From assembly GCA_012515085.1 (NCBI GenBank), contig JAAYZB010000154.1:1-9062 (forward strand): DNA of 9,062 nt, read 5' to 3'. This stretch comes from Acholeplasmataceae bacterium. GTDB taxonomy: Bacteria; Bacillota_I; Bacilli_A; Izemoplasmatales; Hujiaoplasmataceae. Shown here piece after piece: positions 1 to 6,229 of this stretch. Made by a program: the position numbers and the translations under genes. Position 1 is the stretch's first letter; each line of letters begins with the position of its first letter. A model generated the notes under the pieces. It was not told where the DNA came from. It worked only from the letters and a program-made list of their open reading frames with translations, and ran no database searches.

Positions 1-28
1 AAAAGAGCTCCCGCAGGAGCTCTTTTTT
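1..28. terminator. Bidirectional intrinsic terminator after the cold-shock gene
   Basis: Perfect inverted repeat: arms GAGCTCC (5-11) and GGAGCTC (16-22) around a 4-nt loop, flanked by an A-run at 1-4 and a T-run at 23-28. Counting the A/T flanks the stem is 11 bp. On the minus strand it lies 23 nt beyond the csp stop and would end csp transcripts; its U-tract there starts with four U and may continue past the window edge. The plus-strand T-run of six means it could also stop transcripts arriving from the left. Confidence 0.88.
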
Positions 29-51
29 GGTTTAGCTGTACAGTTGAATTA

Positions 52-249
52 TTACAATTTAACTATATTTGCAGCTTGCGGGCCTCTGGCTCCCTCGACA
101 ACATCGAAGCTGACTGCTTGACCATTTTCAAGAGCCTTGTAGCCTTCGCCTTGGATCGCTGAGTAATGTGCGAAAATATCTTTGCCATTTTCATCAGTGA
201 TAAATCCATAACCCTTTTCTGCGTTAAACCATTTTACCGTGCCGTTCAT
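52..249 (-). CDS. csp: Cold-shock domain protein (CspA/CspB family)
   Basis: A 65-aa single cold-shock domain (five-stranded OB fold), the usual full length for this family of single-stranded nucleic-acid chaperones that melt RNA secondary structure in the cytoplasm. RNP1 is seen as KGYGFI at residues 12-17 and the RNP2-like segment as IFAHY at 25-29. The aromatic residues W7, F8, Y14, F16, F26, H28 and Y29 match the nucleic-acid-binding face. RNP2 has Ala and Tyr where VFVHF is the commonest form, a mild variation. The ATG at 247-249 is preceded by AAGGAG with 6-nt spacing, and the stop is TAA. The gene has its own promoter and a hairpin terminator. Its leader is under about 40 nt, so the long thermoregulated leader of E. 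coli cspA is absent. Which of several csp paralogues it is cannot be told. Confidence 0.97.
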   Translation of the reverse strand: MNGTVKWFNAEKGYGFITDENGKDIFAHYSAIQGEGYKALENGQAVSFDVVEGARGPQAANIVKL

Positions 250-284
250 TTGTTTCTCCTTAACTTATTTTTGATACTAAAAAC

Positions 285-313
285 ATTATACATGGATTTG
301 GCTAAAAATGCAA
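285..313 (-). promoter_or_regulatory. Promoter of the cold-shock gene
   Basis: Reading the minus strand, TTGCAT (308-313) is followed after exactly 17 nt by a perfect TATAAT (285-290). Transcription should start near 278, giving a leader of roughly 28 nt before the ATG. It lies between the rmuC stop and csp, with no clear terminator in between, so some read-through from rmuC is also possible. Confidence 0.8.
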
Positions 314-348
314 GTTATATTTATTGGGCGATTTTCCGTCTTGCTCGA

Positions 349-1644
349 TCAATCTTGATCAACGTCCAGAGAATCTTCTTCTGTTTCTATTTCAAGAACC
401 GGCGTTTTGGGTTCCGAATCGGTCAGTTCGACCTGCTCGATACTATCAAACTTTGTCGTGATCTGTTGGACGCGGTAGTTGACTTTGTCTCCGGATTTTT
501 TCAGCGAATCAATGTTGGAATTTAACTTTCCCCATTCGTTGGAAAACAGTCGGAAATCCTTGCTTAACAGCTGCAGTTGCTCGTTGATCTTCTGTGCGTA
601 TTTGGATCGTTCGACATCGATAGTGATCGTTCGGAAGCTCGAAAGCAAGGGAATCAACGTTGTGGGAGAAACGATGGTCACGGCTTTTTCCCGGGCATAC
701 TCGATGATGGAGGGACACTTTGAATGCAGAAGTGCCAAGATCCCGTCACTTGCGACAAACATCAGCGCATACTCCGCGGTTTTGCCGGTGACGATATATT
801 TGTGGGCAATATCAGTGATGTGTTTTTTGACTTCTTGGCCAAAAGACTGAATCAACTTCTCTTCCTCTTCTTTTGTCAACTCTTTGTTGTCAAAGAGTTT
901 GGAATAAGAGGAAAAAGGAAATTTGGAATCGATGGCAATCATTTGGATCGGCCGCGGCATGAACACGACGGCATCCGCCCGAACAGCTTCGCGTTTCCCT
1001 TTGCCTTCCCGAATCGTATATTGCGTTTGATAAAGACGGTTGTTATCGCCAAAGACGCTGTAGAGCAGTTGGTTTAATTGATACTCACCAAACGACCCTC
1101 GGGCTTGGTTGTTGGCAAGGATATTTTGCAGGCTGACCATTTCGGTCGATAAACTCTCGATTTTTTTCTGTGCTTCATCGATCACTTCGACCCGCTTGGC
1201 AATCTGCAAAAAGGTTTCGTTGGTATCGCGAAATCCTTTGGAAAGCCGATCTTCGACCTTTTCGTTGATGGCGCCCATTTTCTGATTGATCTCATCGGTC
1301 AAGCTCTTAAAATCAGAGGAGAGTTTGGCGTTGATCTTTTCTTGAAACTTCGTCAATTCATTGTTCACGTTCAGCCGAAATTCCGTGATGTTCTGCGCCG
1401 ACTTGTCGGTGGAATCGACCATCTGCTTGTTGATTTTATCATTAAAATCCATCATTGACTCATACATTGTTTTCGTCAGATTGTCTTTTAACTCATCGAC
1501 CTGTTTACCAATGGGTTCGGTCACCGAACGAAAATCCGATTGGACACCATCAGACGGTTTGCGAAACAAAATAATGAGCGCAAGCGTGCTCACAAAAACG
1601 AGTAGGATAATCGAAATCAAGCCAAATATTTCTGGTAATGACAT
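349..1644 (-). CDS. rmuC: RmuC family DNA recombination protein (predicted nuclease fold)
   Basis: A 431-aa protein with the full RmuC layout. There is one N-terminal membrane segment (about 6-27), then a long Lys/Glu/Asn-rich region of coiled-coil character (about 40-175), then the PD-(D/E)XK-like RmuC core (about 180-390). Core landmarks are RGSFGE (182-187), RAD with D224, IDSK (238-241), a segment ALMFVASDG near 293-301, and SPTTL near 326-330; D224, D239 and K241 fit the putative active site. The last 30 residues are an acidic tail (E/D-rich, 403-431). In E. coli RmuC limits inversions at short inverted repeats; its biochemistry is still poorly defined. I chose the ATG at 1642-1644 because GAGGTG lies 8 nt before it; a longer frame would run into cls. 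It starts 17 nt after the cls stop, so the two are probably co-transcribed. Stop is TGA. Confidence 0.92.
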   Translation of the reverse strand: MSLPEIFGLISIILLVFVSTLALIILFRKPSDGVQSDFRSVTEPIGKQVDELKDNLTKTMYESMMDFNDKINKQMVDSTDKSAQNITEFRLNVNNELTKFQEKINAKLSSDFKSLTDEINQKMGAINEKVEDRLSKGFRDTNETFLQIAKRVEVIDEAQKKIESLSTEMVSLQNILANNQARGSFGEYQLNQLLYSVFGDNNRLYQTQYTIREGKGKREAVRADAVVFMPRPIQMIAIDSKFPFSSYSKLFDNKELTKEEEEKLIQSFGQEVKKHITDIAHKYIVTGKTAEYALMFVASDGILALLHSKCPSIIEYAREKAVTIVSPTTLIPLLSSFRTITIDVERSKYAQKINEQLQLLSKDFRLFSNEWGKLNSNIDSLKKSGDKVNYRVQQITTKFDSIEQVELTDSEPKTPVLEIETEEDSLDVDQD

Positions 1645-1661
1645 GCAAAACACCTCATTTA

Positions 1662-3182
1662 TTAGAAGATGGGACTGAACAAATTGAACAATCCTTGAAT
1701 CAATTTGCGAAAGATACCGCGTTTCTCCCATTTCTCCAGAACAATCTCTTCAGAGACCATCAGGTCGCGCTGGAAACTATCGGCCAGCAGCTTGACAGCG
1801 GGATTCTCAAAGATGGCCGTGAGTTCAAAATTCAGATGAAAACTTCGGGGGTCGAAATTGACCGTTCCCACCGAAGCCAACGCATCATCGATCAAGAGTA
1901 TCTTGGAATGGACAAAATGGTTTTTATATTCGTAGATCCTAGCCCCCATCCGCAACAGAGGCTCGTAATATGATCGGGTCGCGTACCCGACTACCGCATA
2001 GTCACTTTTTCCCGGGACCAGCAAGCTGATCTCAACCCCACTCTTGGAAGCGATTTGTAACATCGAGAGCAGTTCCGGTTCAATGATAAGATAGGGTGTC
2101 ACGATCCGGATGCTTTTTTTGGCTGTCTGAATCATTCGTAAATAACAATCGCGAATCAATCCATCTTCGAAATCGGGCCCAGACTCGATCACGCTGAATA
2201 ATCCGTTGAAATCACAAACCGTCTTATCCATCGGCATATCGAGCACTTCGCCGGTGATATAATACCAATCTTTGACAAATATGTTTTGGATCGCGGTGAC
2301 TCCGTTACCGGAAATCGCCACATGCGTATCCCGCCAAAATCCGAATTTGCGAGATTTATGGTTGTATTCGTCAGCGAGGTTCATTCCTCCGACAAATCCG
2401 CTGTTCCCATCGATCACGATCGCTTTCCGGTGGTTGCGAAAATTCACGTTGCTGTTAAAAACCGAGAGTGTTTGCGGATCAAATACACCAATTTTGACTC
2501 CGCTTTTTTTTAGGAGAGAAAGATACTTCCGGTCCAGATGGCGATTGCTGCCAAAATGATCGTAAATCAAATGAACGTCCAACCCCGCTTCCGCTTTTTC
2601 TTTCAACACATCCAACACCTGGCGGCCAATCTCATCCGTTTTGATGATATAAAACTCCATAAATATATACGATTTGGCTCTTTTCAGTTCCTCTATCAGC
2701 CTTGGGAAGAACTGATCTCCGTTATTCAAGATCTCCACATGGGTGTCATTTTCATAGATCGCTCGTCCCGTCACTTCCCGAATAAAGCGGAAGATATCGC
2801 CATATGCTGAGCGATCGAAATCGACCGATGTCGTTTCTTCCAATCCGAGGAACGCCCGATGGGCAATCAAAGGTCTGGTTTTATAAAATTTGCGCGTCAC
2901 GAAGTCGCGGGCAAAAATATAATATAAGAGAATGCCCAAAATCGGGTTTAATAAAATGATAAGCAACCAATAAGTTTTCTTATAGGCGAACGTCGGTTTG
3001 AGAACGACCCGAAGTGCGATTACCAGCGCCAGCAGCCATAAAAAAACAATGATGACATAAAACACCCAATAATTTGGCAATAAGTCGAACAAAAACGACA
3101 AACTGATATATTGTGCCAGCGAGACCGTGTAGACGAACAACCCGACAATCGCCAAGGCGACCACCAAAAATATTCGTTTCAT
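1662..3182 (-). CDS. cls: Cardiolipin synthase (phospholipase D superfamily)
   Basis: A 506-aa membrane enzyme predicted to join two phosphatidylglycerol molecules into cardiolipin plus glycerol. It has hydrophobic N-terminal segments at about 4-24, 38-60 and 68-90, the last including the family segment LLNPILGILLYYIF. Two HKD catalytic motifs follow: H251-x-K253-x4-D258, then GGMNL at 265-269, and H425-x-K427-x4-D432. The length and the C-terminal ending (FSPIF) match bacterial ClsA-type enzymes. The ATG at 3180-3182 is chosen because GGAGG lies 6 nt upstream and the protein then begins with a basic residue pair and a membrane helix; a frame extending 15 codons further upstream would run through that ribosome binding site. 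It is first in a two-gene unit with rmuC. Substrate choice (PG-PG or PE-PG) cannot be read from sequence. Confidence 0.96.
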   Translation of the reverse strand: MKRIFLVVALAIVGLFVYTVSLAQYISLSFLFDLLPNYWVFYVIIVFLWLLALVIALRVVLKPTFAYKKTYWLLIILLNPILGILLYYIFARDFVTRKFYKTRPLIAHRAFLGLEETTSVDFDRSAYGDIFRFIREVTGRAIYENDTHVEILNNGDQFFPRLIEELKRAKSYIFMEFYIIKTDEIGRQVLDVLKEKAEAGLDVHLIYDHFGSNRHLDRKYLSLLKKSGVKIGVFDPQTLSVFNSNVNFRNHRKAIVIDGNSGFVGGMNLADEYNHKSRKFGFWRDTHVAISGNGVTAIQNIFVKDWYYITGEVLDMPMDKTVCDFNGLFSVIESGPDFEDGLIRDCYLRMIQTAKKSIRIVTPYLIIEPELLSMLQIASKSGVEISLLVPGKSDYAVVGYATRSYYEPLLRMGARIYEYKNHFVHSKILLIDDALASVGTVNFDPRSFHLNFELTAIFENPAVKLLADSFQRDLMVSEEIVLEKWEKRGIFRKLIQGLFNLFSPIF

Positions 3183-3215
3183 TCTTTGCCTCCACCAGAG
3201 AATCCTCTCATGAAT

Positions 3216-3244
3216 ATTATACAACATTCTCGTGAAATTTGCGA
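3216..3244 (-). promoter_or_regulatory. Probable promoter of cls-rmuC
   Basis: On the minus strand a perfect TATAAT (3216-3221) lies 33 nt before the cls ATG. The -35 candidate at 17-nt spacing is TCGCAA (3239-3244), which matches the consensus at only three of six positions, and there is no TGn extension. Expression may be weak or helped by an activator. The site sits directly after the upstream gene's terminator. Confidence 0.5.
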
Positions 3245-3245
3245 T

Positions 3246-3275
3246 AAAAGCCCGGAGAGAATTGTCCTCTCCGGG
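3246..3275 (-). terminator. Intrinsic terminator after the DUF1508 gene
   Basis: Perfect 9-bp stem, arms CCCGGAGAG (3251-3259) and CTCTCCGGG (3267-3275), loop of 7 nt. On the minus strand it is followed by CTTTTAT, a short interrupted U-tract, so termination may be incomplete. It lies 30 nt beyond the DUF1508 gene stop and separates that gene from cls. Confidence 0.75.
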
Positions 3276-3304
3276 TGTTTCTTCTCACCTGATTGCCTCT
3301 TTTT

Positions 3305-4270
3305 CTACAACTCAACGACTTTTGCTTTCAATCCAAACCGCCGAACCGAATCCACCGCTGCCAAGCAGTTTTCTTTTGATGGATACGTGTGGCCTGTGAT
3401 CAACGCTTGATTATTGCTGGCATAGAGAATAAACATATAACGATCCTGTTTGTCTCTTGACACTCGGAAAGTTTCGGCTTCCAATGCCTTTTTGACGTTT
3501 TCAAGCCCCGAATAAGCTCCGGATTTGGAGGAATACCCTTGGCTTTCCATCAAGACTTCGCCATTTGATGCCTTTAACAGGAAGAACCATTGCTTGTTCT
3601 CCATAACCACTTCGTATTTCCCGTTCGGATTCTCATCGACCGGTTTTAAAGACACCACTTCTTCCCGAGATTCTTCCTTGGGCAATTGATTCAATTCGCT
3701 GATTCTGTCCGTCATCGCAAATTTCTGCACGGATTCGTAAGCGGATTGCGCACTTTTTTCCGAATCATAGAATTCGCCCGCTGCGACGAGTCGCGATCCA
3801 GTGGAGGTCATGAGCCGAAACTGACTGAAATTGCTTTTATCGGTATAGATTTCTTGTTTACCACTCACGACATTTTTCTTCAACGTGTCAATTCCGGATA
3901 AGGCACCGGATTTGGTGGTATACCCCTGACTCACAATCAGAATTTCCCCGTTTGATGCTTTCAGACGGTACTTGTAAAGCCCGGCTTCGGGGAACACTTC
4001 GTACTTTCCTTGATAGCGGGTCTCGTTGTTTGTTGGTTTCTCCGTTGGCTTTTTTGGCGCTGTTTTCGCCTCAGAAACAGTTTTTGGCTCTGGTATGGGT
4101 TCTGGCTTCGGTGTCGCCTTTGCGACGGGCTCCGGTGTTTTCTCGGGCTCTGGCGCGGGCTTGATGGGCATCACTGGTTCCGCTTTTGTCGCATCGATTG
4201 TCTGATAGGGAACTGATTTGGTTTCCCTTACGGATTCAAGTTGCTTTTTCTTTTTACGAAAAAAACACAT
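3305..4270 (-). CDS. Four-repeat DUF1508 (YegP-like) protein with Pro-rich linker
   Basis: A 321-aa protein of unknown function. Residues 1-10 are short, hydrophobic then strongly basic (MCFFRKKKKQ). Residues about 31-80 are a low-complexity Pro/Glu/Lys/Ala linker. Then come four DUF1508 units of about 47 residues at about 88-134, 139-186, 217-263 and 267-313, arranged as two YegP-like pairs joined by a charged spacer (187-216). Units 1 and 3 carry the family signature KASNGE-(I/V)-L followed by SQGY and KSGA; units 2 and 4 are more divergent. E. coli YegP has only one pair. There is no signal peptide, so a cytoplasmic or membrane-apposed location is inferred. The ATG at 4268-4270 is chosen because GAGGTGA precedes it closely; a GTG three codons upstream lies inside that site. 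The gene stands alone between two terminators. DUF1508 has no settled function and I assign none. Confidence 0.9.
   Translation of the reverse strand: MCFFRKKKKQLESVRETKSVPYQTIDATKAEPVMPIKPAPEPEKTPEPVAKATPKPEPIPEPKTVSEAKTAPKKPTEKPTNNETRYQGKYEVFPEAGLYKYRLKASNGEILIVSQGYTTKSGALSGIDTLKKNVVSGKQEIYTDKSNFSQFRLMTSTGSRLVAAGEFYDSEKSAQSAYESVQKFAMTDRISELNQLPKEESREEVVSLKPVDENPNGKYEVVMENKQWFFLLKASNGEVLMESQGYSSKSGAYSGLENVKKALEAETFRVSRDKQDRYMFILYASNNQALITGHTYPSKENCLAAVDSVRRFGLKAKVVEL
3332..4009 (-). repeat. Intragenic duplication: tandem DUF1508 units
   Basis: The four units map to about 3869-4009, 3713-3856, 3482-3622 and 3332-3472 (protein order 1 to 4). Units 1 and 3 are still visibly alike at the DNA level around 3897-3960 and 3514-3577: both share a CCGGATTTGG block, an ATACCC block and a TTTGATGC block in the same order and spacing. 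This suggests a pair-level duplication (1-2 to 3-4) rather than four independent copies. Confidence 0.75.
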
Positions 4271-4290
4271 AATTATCACCTCTAATTATT

Positions 4291-4299
4291 ATTGTACCA
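4291..4299 (-). promoter_or_regulatory. Extended -10 promoter of the DUF1508 gene
   Basis: On the minus strand TG-G-TACAAT (4291-4299) is a TGn-extended -10 element one base from TATAAT. No acceptable -35 is present 16-18 nt upstream, where the sequence is C-rich. The start site would be near 4284, giving a leader of only about 14 nt with GAGGTGA almost at the 5' end. Confidence 0.55.
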
Positions 4300-4341
4300 T
4301 CTTTATTTTAAAAGGGGGAAGCGTTGGTCTGATTTTTCGCG

Positions 4342-4374
4342 AAAAAAAAACGCCGGGTGTGGAGTCCGACGTTT
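4342..4374 (-). terminator. Intrinsic terminator of the rplM-rpsI operon
   Basis: On the minus strand, AAACGTCGG (4366-4374) pairs with CCGGCGTTT (4348-4356) over 9 bp with one G-U pair, loop of 9 nt, followed by an unbroken T-run reaching 4342. It lies 17 nt past the rpsI stop. This is a strong, textbook intrinsic terminator. Confidence 0.9.
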
Positions 4375-4391
4375 CTTTGGTTTTACATGGG

Positions 4392-4787
4392 TTAACGTTT
4401 GCTGAATTGCGGTGCTCTACGAGCGCCTTTCAAACCGTACTTCTTGCGTTCTTTGATCCGGGGATCTCGGGTGATCATGCCAGCTGGTTTTAAAATTTTG
4501 CGATATTCGGGATTAACTTCGAGCAGGGCGCGGGTGATTCCCAGGCGGATCGCTCCGGCCTGTCCAATCAAACCGCCGCCATAGACGTTGACAGCGATGT
4601 CAAATGTATTTTCGTTGGCGGTGAGAACCAGGGGCTGTTGCACGTCGAGACGTGCGAGCGGGGAAGGAATGTAGTCGGTAAATGGACGATTGTTGACGAG
4701 AAAGTTGCCTTTGCCCGGTCTTAGAATGACCCGAGCAACAGCGGATTTCCGTCTGCCCGTACCGCGATACATGACTGATTTGGCCAT
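4392..4787 (-). CDS. rpsI: Small ribosomal subunit protein S9 (uS9)
   Basis: A 131-aa S9, normal length, a 30S head protein whose C-terminal tail reaches the P-site tRNA. Landmarks are GTGRRKSAVARV (9-20), the Gly-rich GGGLIGQAGAIR (70-81) and the conserved ending ARRAPQFSKR with terminal Arg131, the residue that contacts tRNA. I start at the ATG at 4785-4787, which gives the typical MAK opening and has AGGAGG about 11 nt upstream; an in-frame GTG two codons earlier would leave only about 4 nt from that site. It begins 15 nt after the rplM stop, whose TAG runs directly into the rpsI ribosome binding site, so the two genes are co-transcribed. Stop is TAA. Confidence 0.98.
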   Translation of the reverse strand: MAKSVMYRGTGRRKSAVARVILRPGKGNFLVNNRPFTDYIPSPLARLDVQQPLVLTANENTFDIAVNVYGGGLIGQAGAIRLGITRALLEVNPEYRKILKPAGMITRDPRIKERKKYGLKGARRAPQFSKR

Positions 4788-4802
4788 CTTCACACTCTCC
4801 TC

Positions 4803-5237
4803 CTAACCCTTGATTTCCAGAACGGTCGGTTGTTGTGCCGAGTGGTGGTGTTCCGGTCCTGCGTATACGAATAACTTTCTGTACATCTGGTTGCCTAATT
4901 TGCTTTTCGGCAACATCCCTTTGATCGCCAACTCGACCATGCGAGTCGGTTTTTCCGCCATCATGACTTTCGCGGTTTTGGTTTTCAAACCCGAGGGGTA
5001 ATTGGAATGGGTGTGATAGAGTTTATCATCCCATTTGTTGCCCGTGAGTTCGATTTTACTGGCATTCACAACAATCACATAATCCCCGCAATCCACGTGT
5101 GGTGTAAAGGTGGGCTTGTGTTTGCCGTGAAGGAGTGTCGCAACCTCGGTAGCCAGGCGGCCTAATTTGATTCCAGCAGCATCGACCACAAACCATTTGC
5201 GTTCGACGGTCGTTTCATTTGCCATGTAGGTTTTCAT
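4803..5237 (-). CDS. rplM: Large ribosomal subunit protein L13 (uL13)
   Basis: A 144-aa L13, normal length, an early-assembling 50S protein. Family features are ERKWFVVDAAG (12-22), LGRLATEVA (25-33), HGKHKPTFTPHVDCGD (37-52) and the C-terminal signature from KGMLPKSKLG (106-115) to YAGPEHHHSAQQP (125-137). The ATG at 5235-5237 has a perfect AGGAGG with 7-nt spacing. It is the first gene of the rplM-rpsI operon, with a strong promoter upstream and a leader of about 60 nt that can form a hairpin over the Shine-Dalgarno site. Stop is TAG. Autogenous control by L13 is known in other bacteria; here it is inferred only. Confidence 0.98.
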   Translation of the reverse strand: MKTYMANETTVERKWFVVDAAGIKLGRLATEVATLLHGKHKPTFTPHVDCGDYVIVVNASKIELTGNKWDDKLYHTHSNYPSGLKTKTAKVMMAEKPTRMVELAIKGMLPKSKLGNQMYRKLFVYAGPEHHHSAQQPTVLEIKG

Positions 5238-5245
5238 TTTGTTTC

Positions 5246-5267
5246 CTCCTTAATAGTCATTAGGGAG
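5246..5267 (-). promoter_or_regulatory. SD-sequestering hairpin in the rplM leader
   Basis: In the minus-strand RNA, CUCC (5264-5267) pairs with GGAG (5246-5249) and UAAU (5259-5262) pairs with AUUA (5251-5254), separated by one C/A mismatch, with a GACU tetraloop. The GGAG arm is the core of the rplM ribosome binding site, so the folded form would block initiation. Rfam describes an L13 leader family upstream of rplM-rpsI in low-GC Gram-positives; I cannot confirm that this hairpin matches its consensus. Confidence 0.55.
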
Positions 5268-5304
5268 CTTGTGGGGGTTTTAAAAACAAAAATGTACCTT
5301 TATA

Positions 5305-5333
5305 ATAATACCATTCACATCCCGGTTAGTCAA
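5305..5333 (-). promoter_or_regulatory. Strong promoter of rplM-rpsI
   Basis: On the minus strand TTGACT (5328-5333) is followed after exactly 17 nt by TATTAT (5305-5310), a near-consensus sigma-A promoter. Transcription should start near 5298, giving about 60 nt of leader. The -35 box is only 12 nt beyond the yitT stop, and no terminator separates them, so yitT read-through may add to rplM transcription. Confidence 0.82.
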
Positions 5334-5345
5334 CAAATATCGCTT

Positions 5346-6227
5346 TCAATTGATGATCTTCTTGGTGAACTTTCCCATGATGTTGGAGACCCCGGTCATG
5401 ACCACAAACGCAGAAGGATCGATCTGGCGAATCAAAGCCAAATACTTCTGGATCTCGTGCACCGAGATCACCGCGGTGAGAACGGTTTTTGCTTGATAGG
5501 TGTAGGCCCCGACCGCGTTCATCATCGTGACTCCGTGCGGGAGCATCTTGAGTTGATCGGCCATCTCGCGTCCGGAAGTCGTGATGATTTCCAATTTCAT
5601 CAAGTTGTATCCGGTGAAAATCTTGTCGAGAACGACGGAAGATATCAACTGGGAGATAATCGTATAGATGGCAATATCCAAGCCGAAGATGGCTCCAGCA
5701 GCCAAAATCAGCGCCCCATGAAAAATGATCTGATAGAACCCAACCGATTTGCCGGTTTTGATCGACCAGTACTGAAACGGAATCGATGTGCCACCGCCGG
5801 AAGCACCCACCTTGTGAATGAGCCCATTTCCAAGTCCGCCCAAGATTCCGCCAATGAGCGCGTTCGTCAAAACATCATTCCCCATAATGGGGGTTTCAAC
5901 CGAAAATGACAGAATGATGGAAAAGATAATGACCGATAAAATCGTATAGATGACAAAACGCTTTCGCAGTTTGAAATATGCAAATACCAATAAGGGGATT
6001 TGCAAGATAAATGATAAAAGACCCAAATTGATCACCAGATCATTTGTTGTCAAAAGTTCCACGACATTGATGATGAGCTGAGAAAGTCCAGTGATGCCTC
6101 CGGTATATAACTTGCTGGGGTCAATAAAAAACAAGATGCCAAGCCCGGCGATCACCGTGCCGATTATGACCCAAAAAATGCTTCTGGCCTCTTTCTTCCA
6201 ATCCACCAGTTTGAGAAGATTTTTCAT
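5346..6227 (-). CDS. YitT family membrane protein with C-terminal DUF2179 domain
   Basis: A 293-aa integral membrane protein of the YitT/UPF0750 family. The first 200 residues hold about five to six hydrophobic segments (roughly 16-36, 44-60, 66-86, 91-110, 120-140, 163-200), with the family's conserved Gly-rich stretch GASGGGTSIP (141-150). The cytosolic C-terminal DUF2179 domain (about 207-290) shows HGVTMMNAVGAYT (231-243) and the DPSAFV stretch (270-275). Transported substrate and role are unknown for most members. The ATG at 6225-6227 comes only 2 nt after the metG stop, and its best SD (GGGGG inside the metG end) is about 16 nt away, longer than usual, so translation probably depends on coupling to metG. 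Stop is TGA. I leave the symbol empty because Bacilli carry several paralogues. Confidence 0.93.
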   Translation of the reverse strand: MKNLLKLVDWKKEARSIFWVIIGTVIAGLGILFFIDPSKLYTGGITGLSQLIINVVELLTTNDLVINLGLLSFILQIPLLVFAYFKLRKRFVIYTILSVIIFSIILSFSVETPIMGNDVLTNALIGGILGGLGNGLIHKVGASGGGTSIPFQYWSIKTGKSVGFYQIIFHGALILAAGAIFGLDIAIYTIISQLISSVVLDKIFTGYNLMKLEIITTSGREMADQLKMLPHGVTMMNAVGAYTYQAKTVLTAVISVHEIQKYLALIRQIDPSAFVVMTGVSNIMGKFTKKIIN

Positions 6228-6229
6228 AT

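Noticed and set aside
36..43. Palindrome CTGTACAG between csp and its terminator
   Set aside because: An 8-bp palindrome without loop or partner is expected by chance at this length and lies after the gene.
347..360. Inverted repeat GATCAA-TC-TTGATC across the rmuC stop
   Set aside because: The loop is only 2 nt and no U-tract follows, so it does not make a believable terminator.
1645..1731. A longer N-terminus for RmuC
   Set aside because: It would overlap the end of cls and read through the rmuC ribosome binding site; the shorter start gives an N-terminal membrane helix typical of RmuC.
5271..5909. A 212-codon plus-strand open frame
   Set aside because: It lies antisense to yitT, whose protein matches its family over its full length; the plus frame has no ribosome binding site or recognisable domain.
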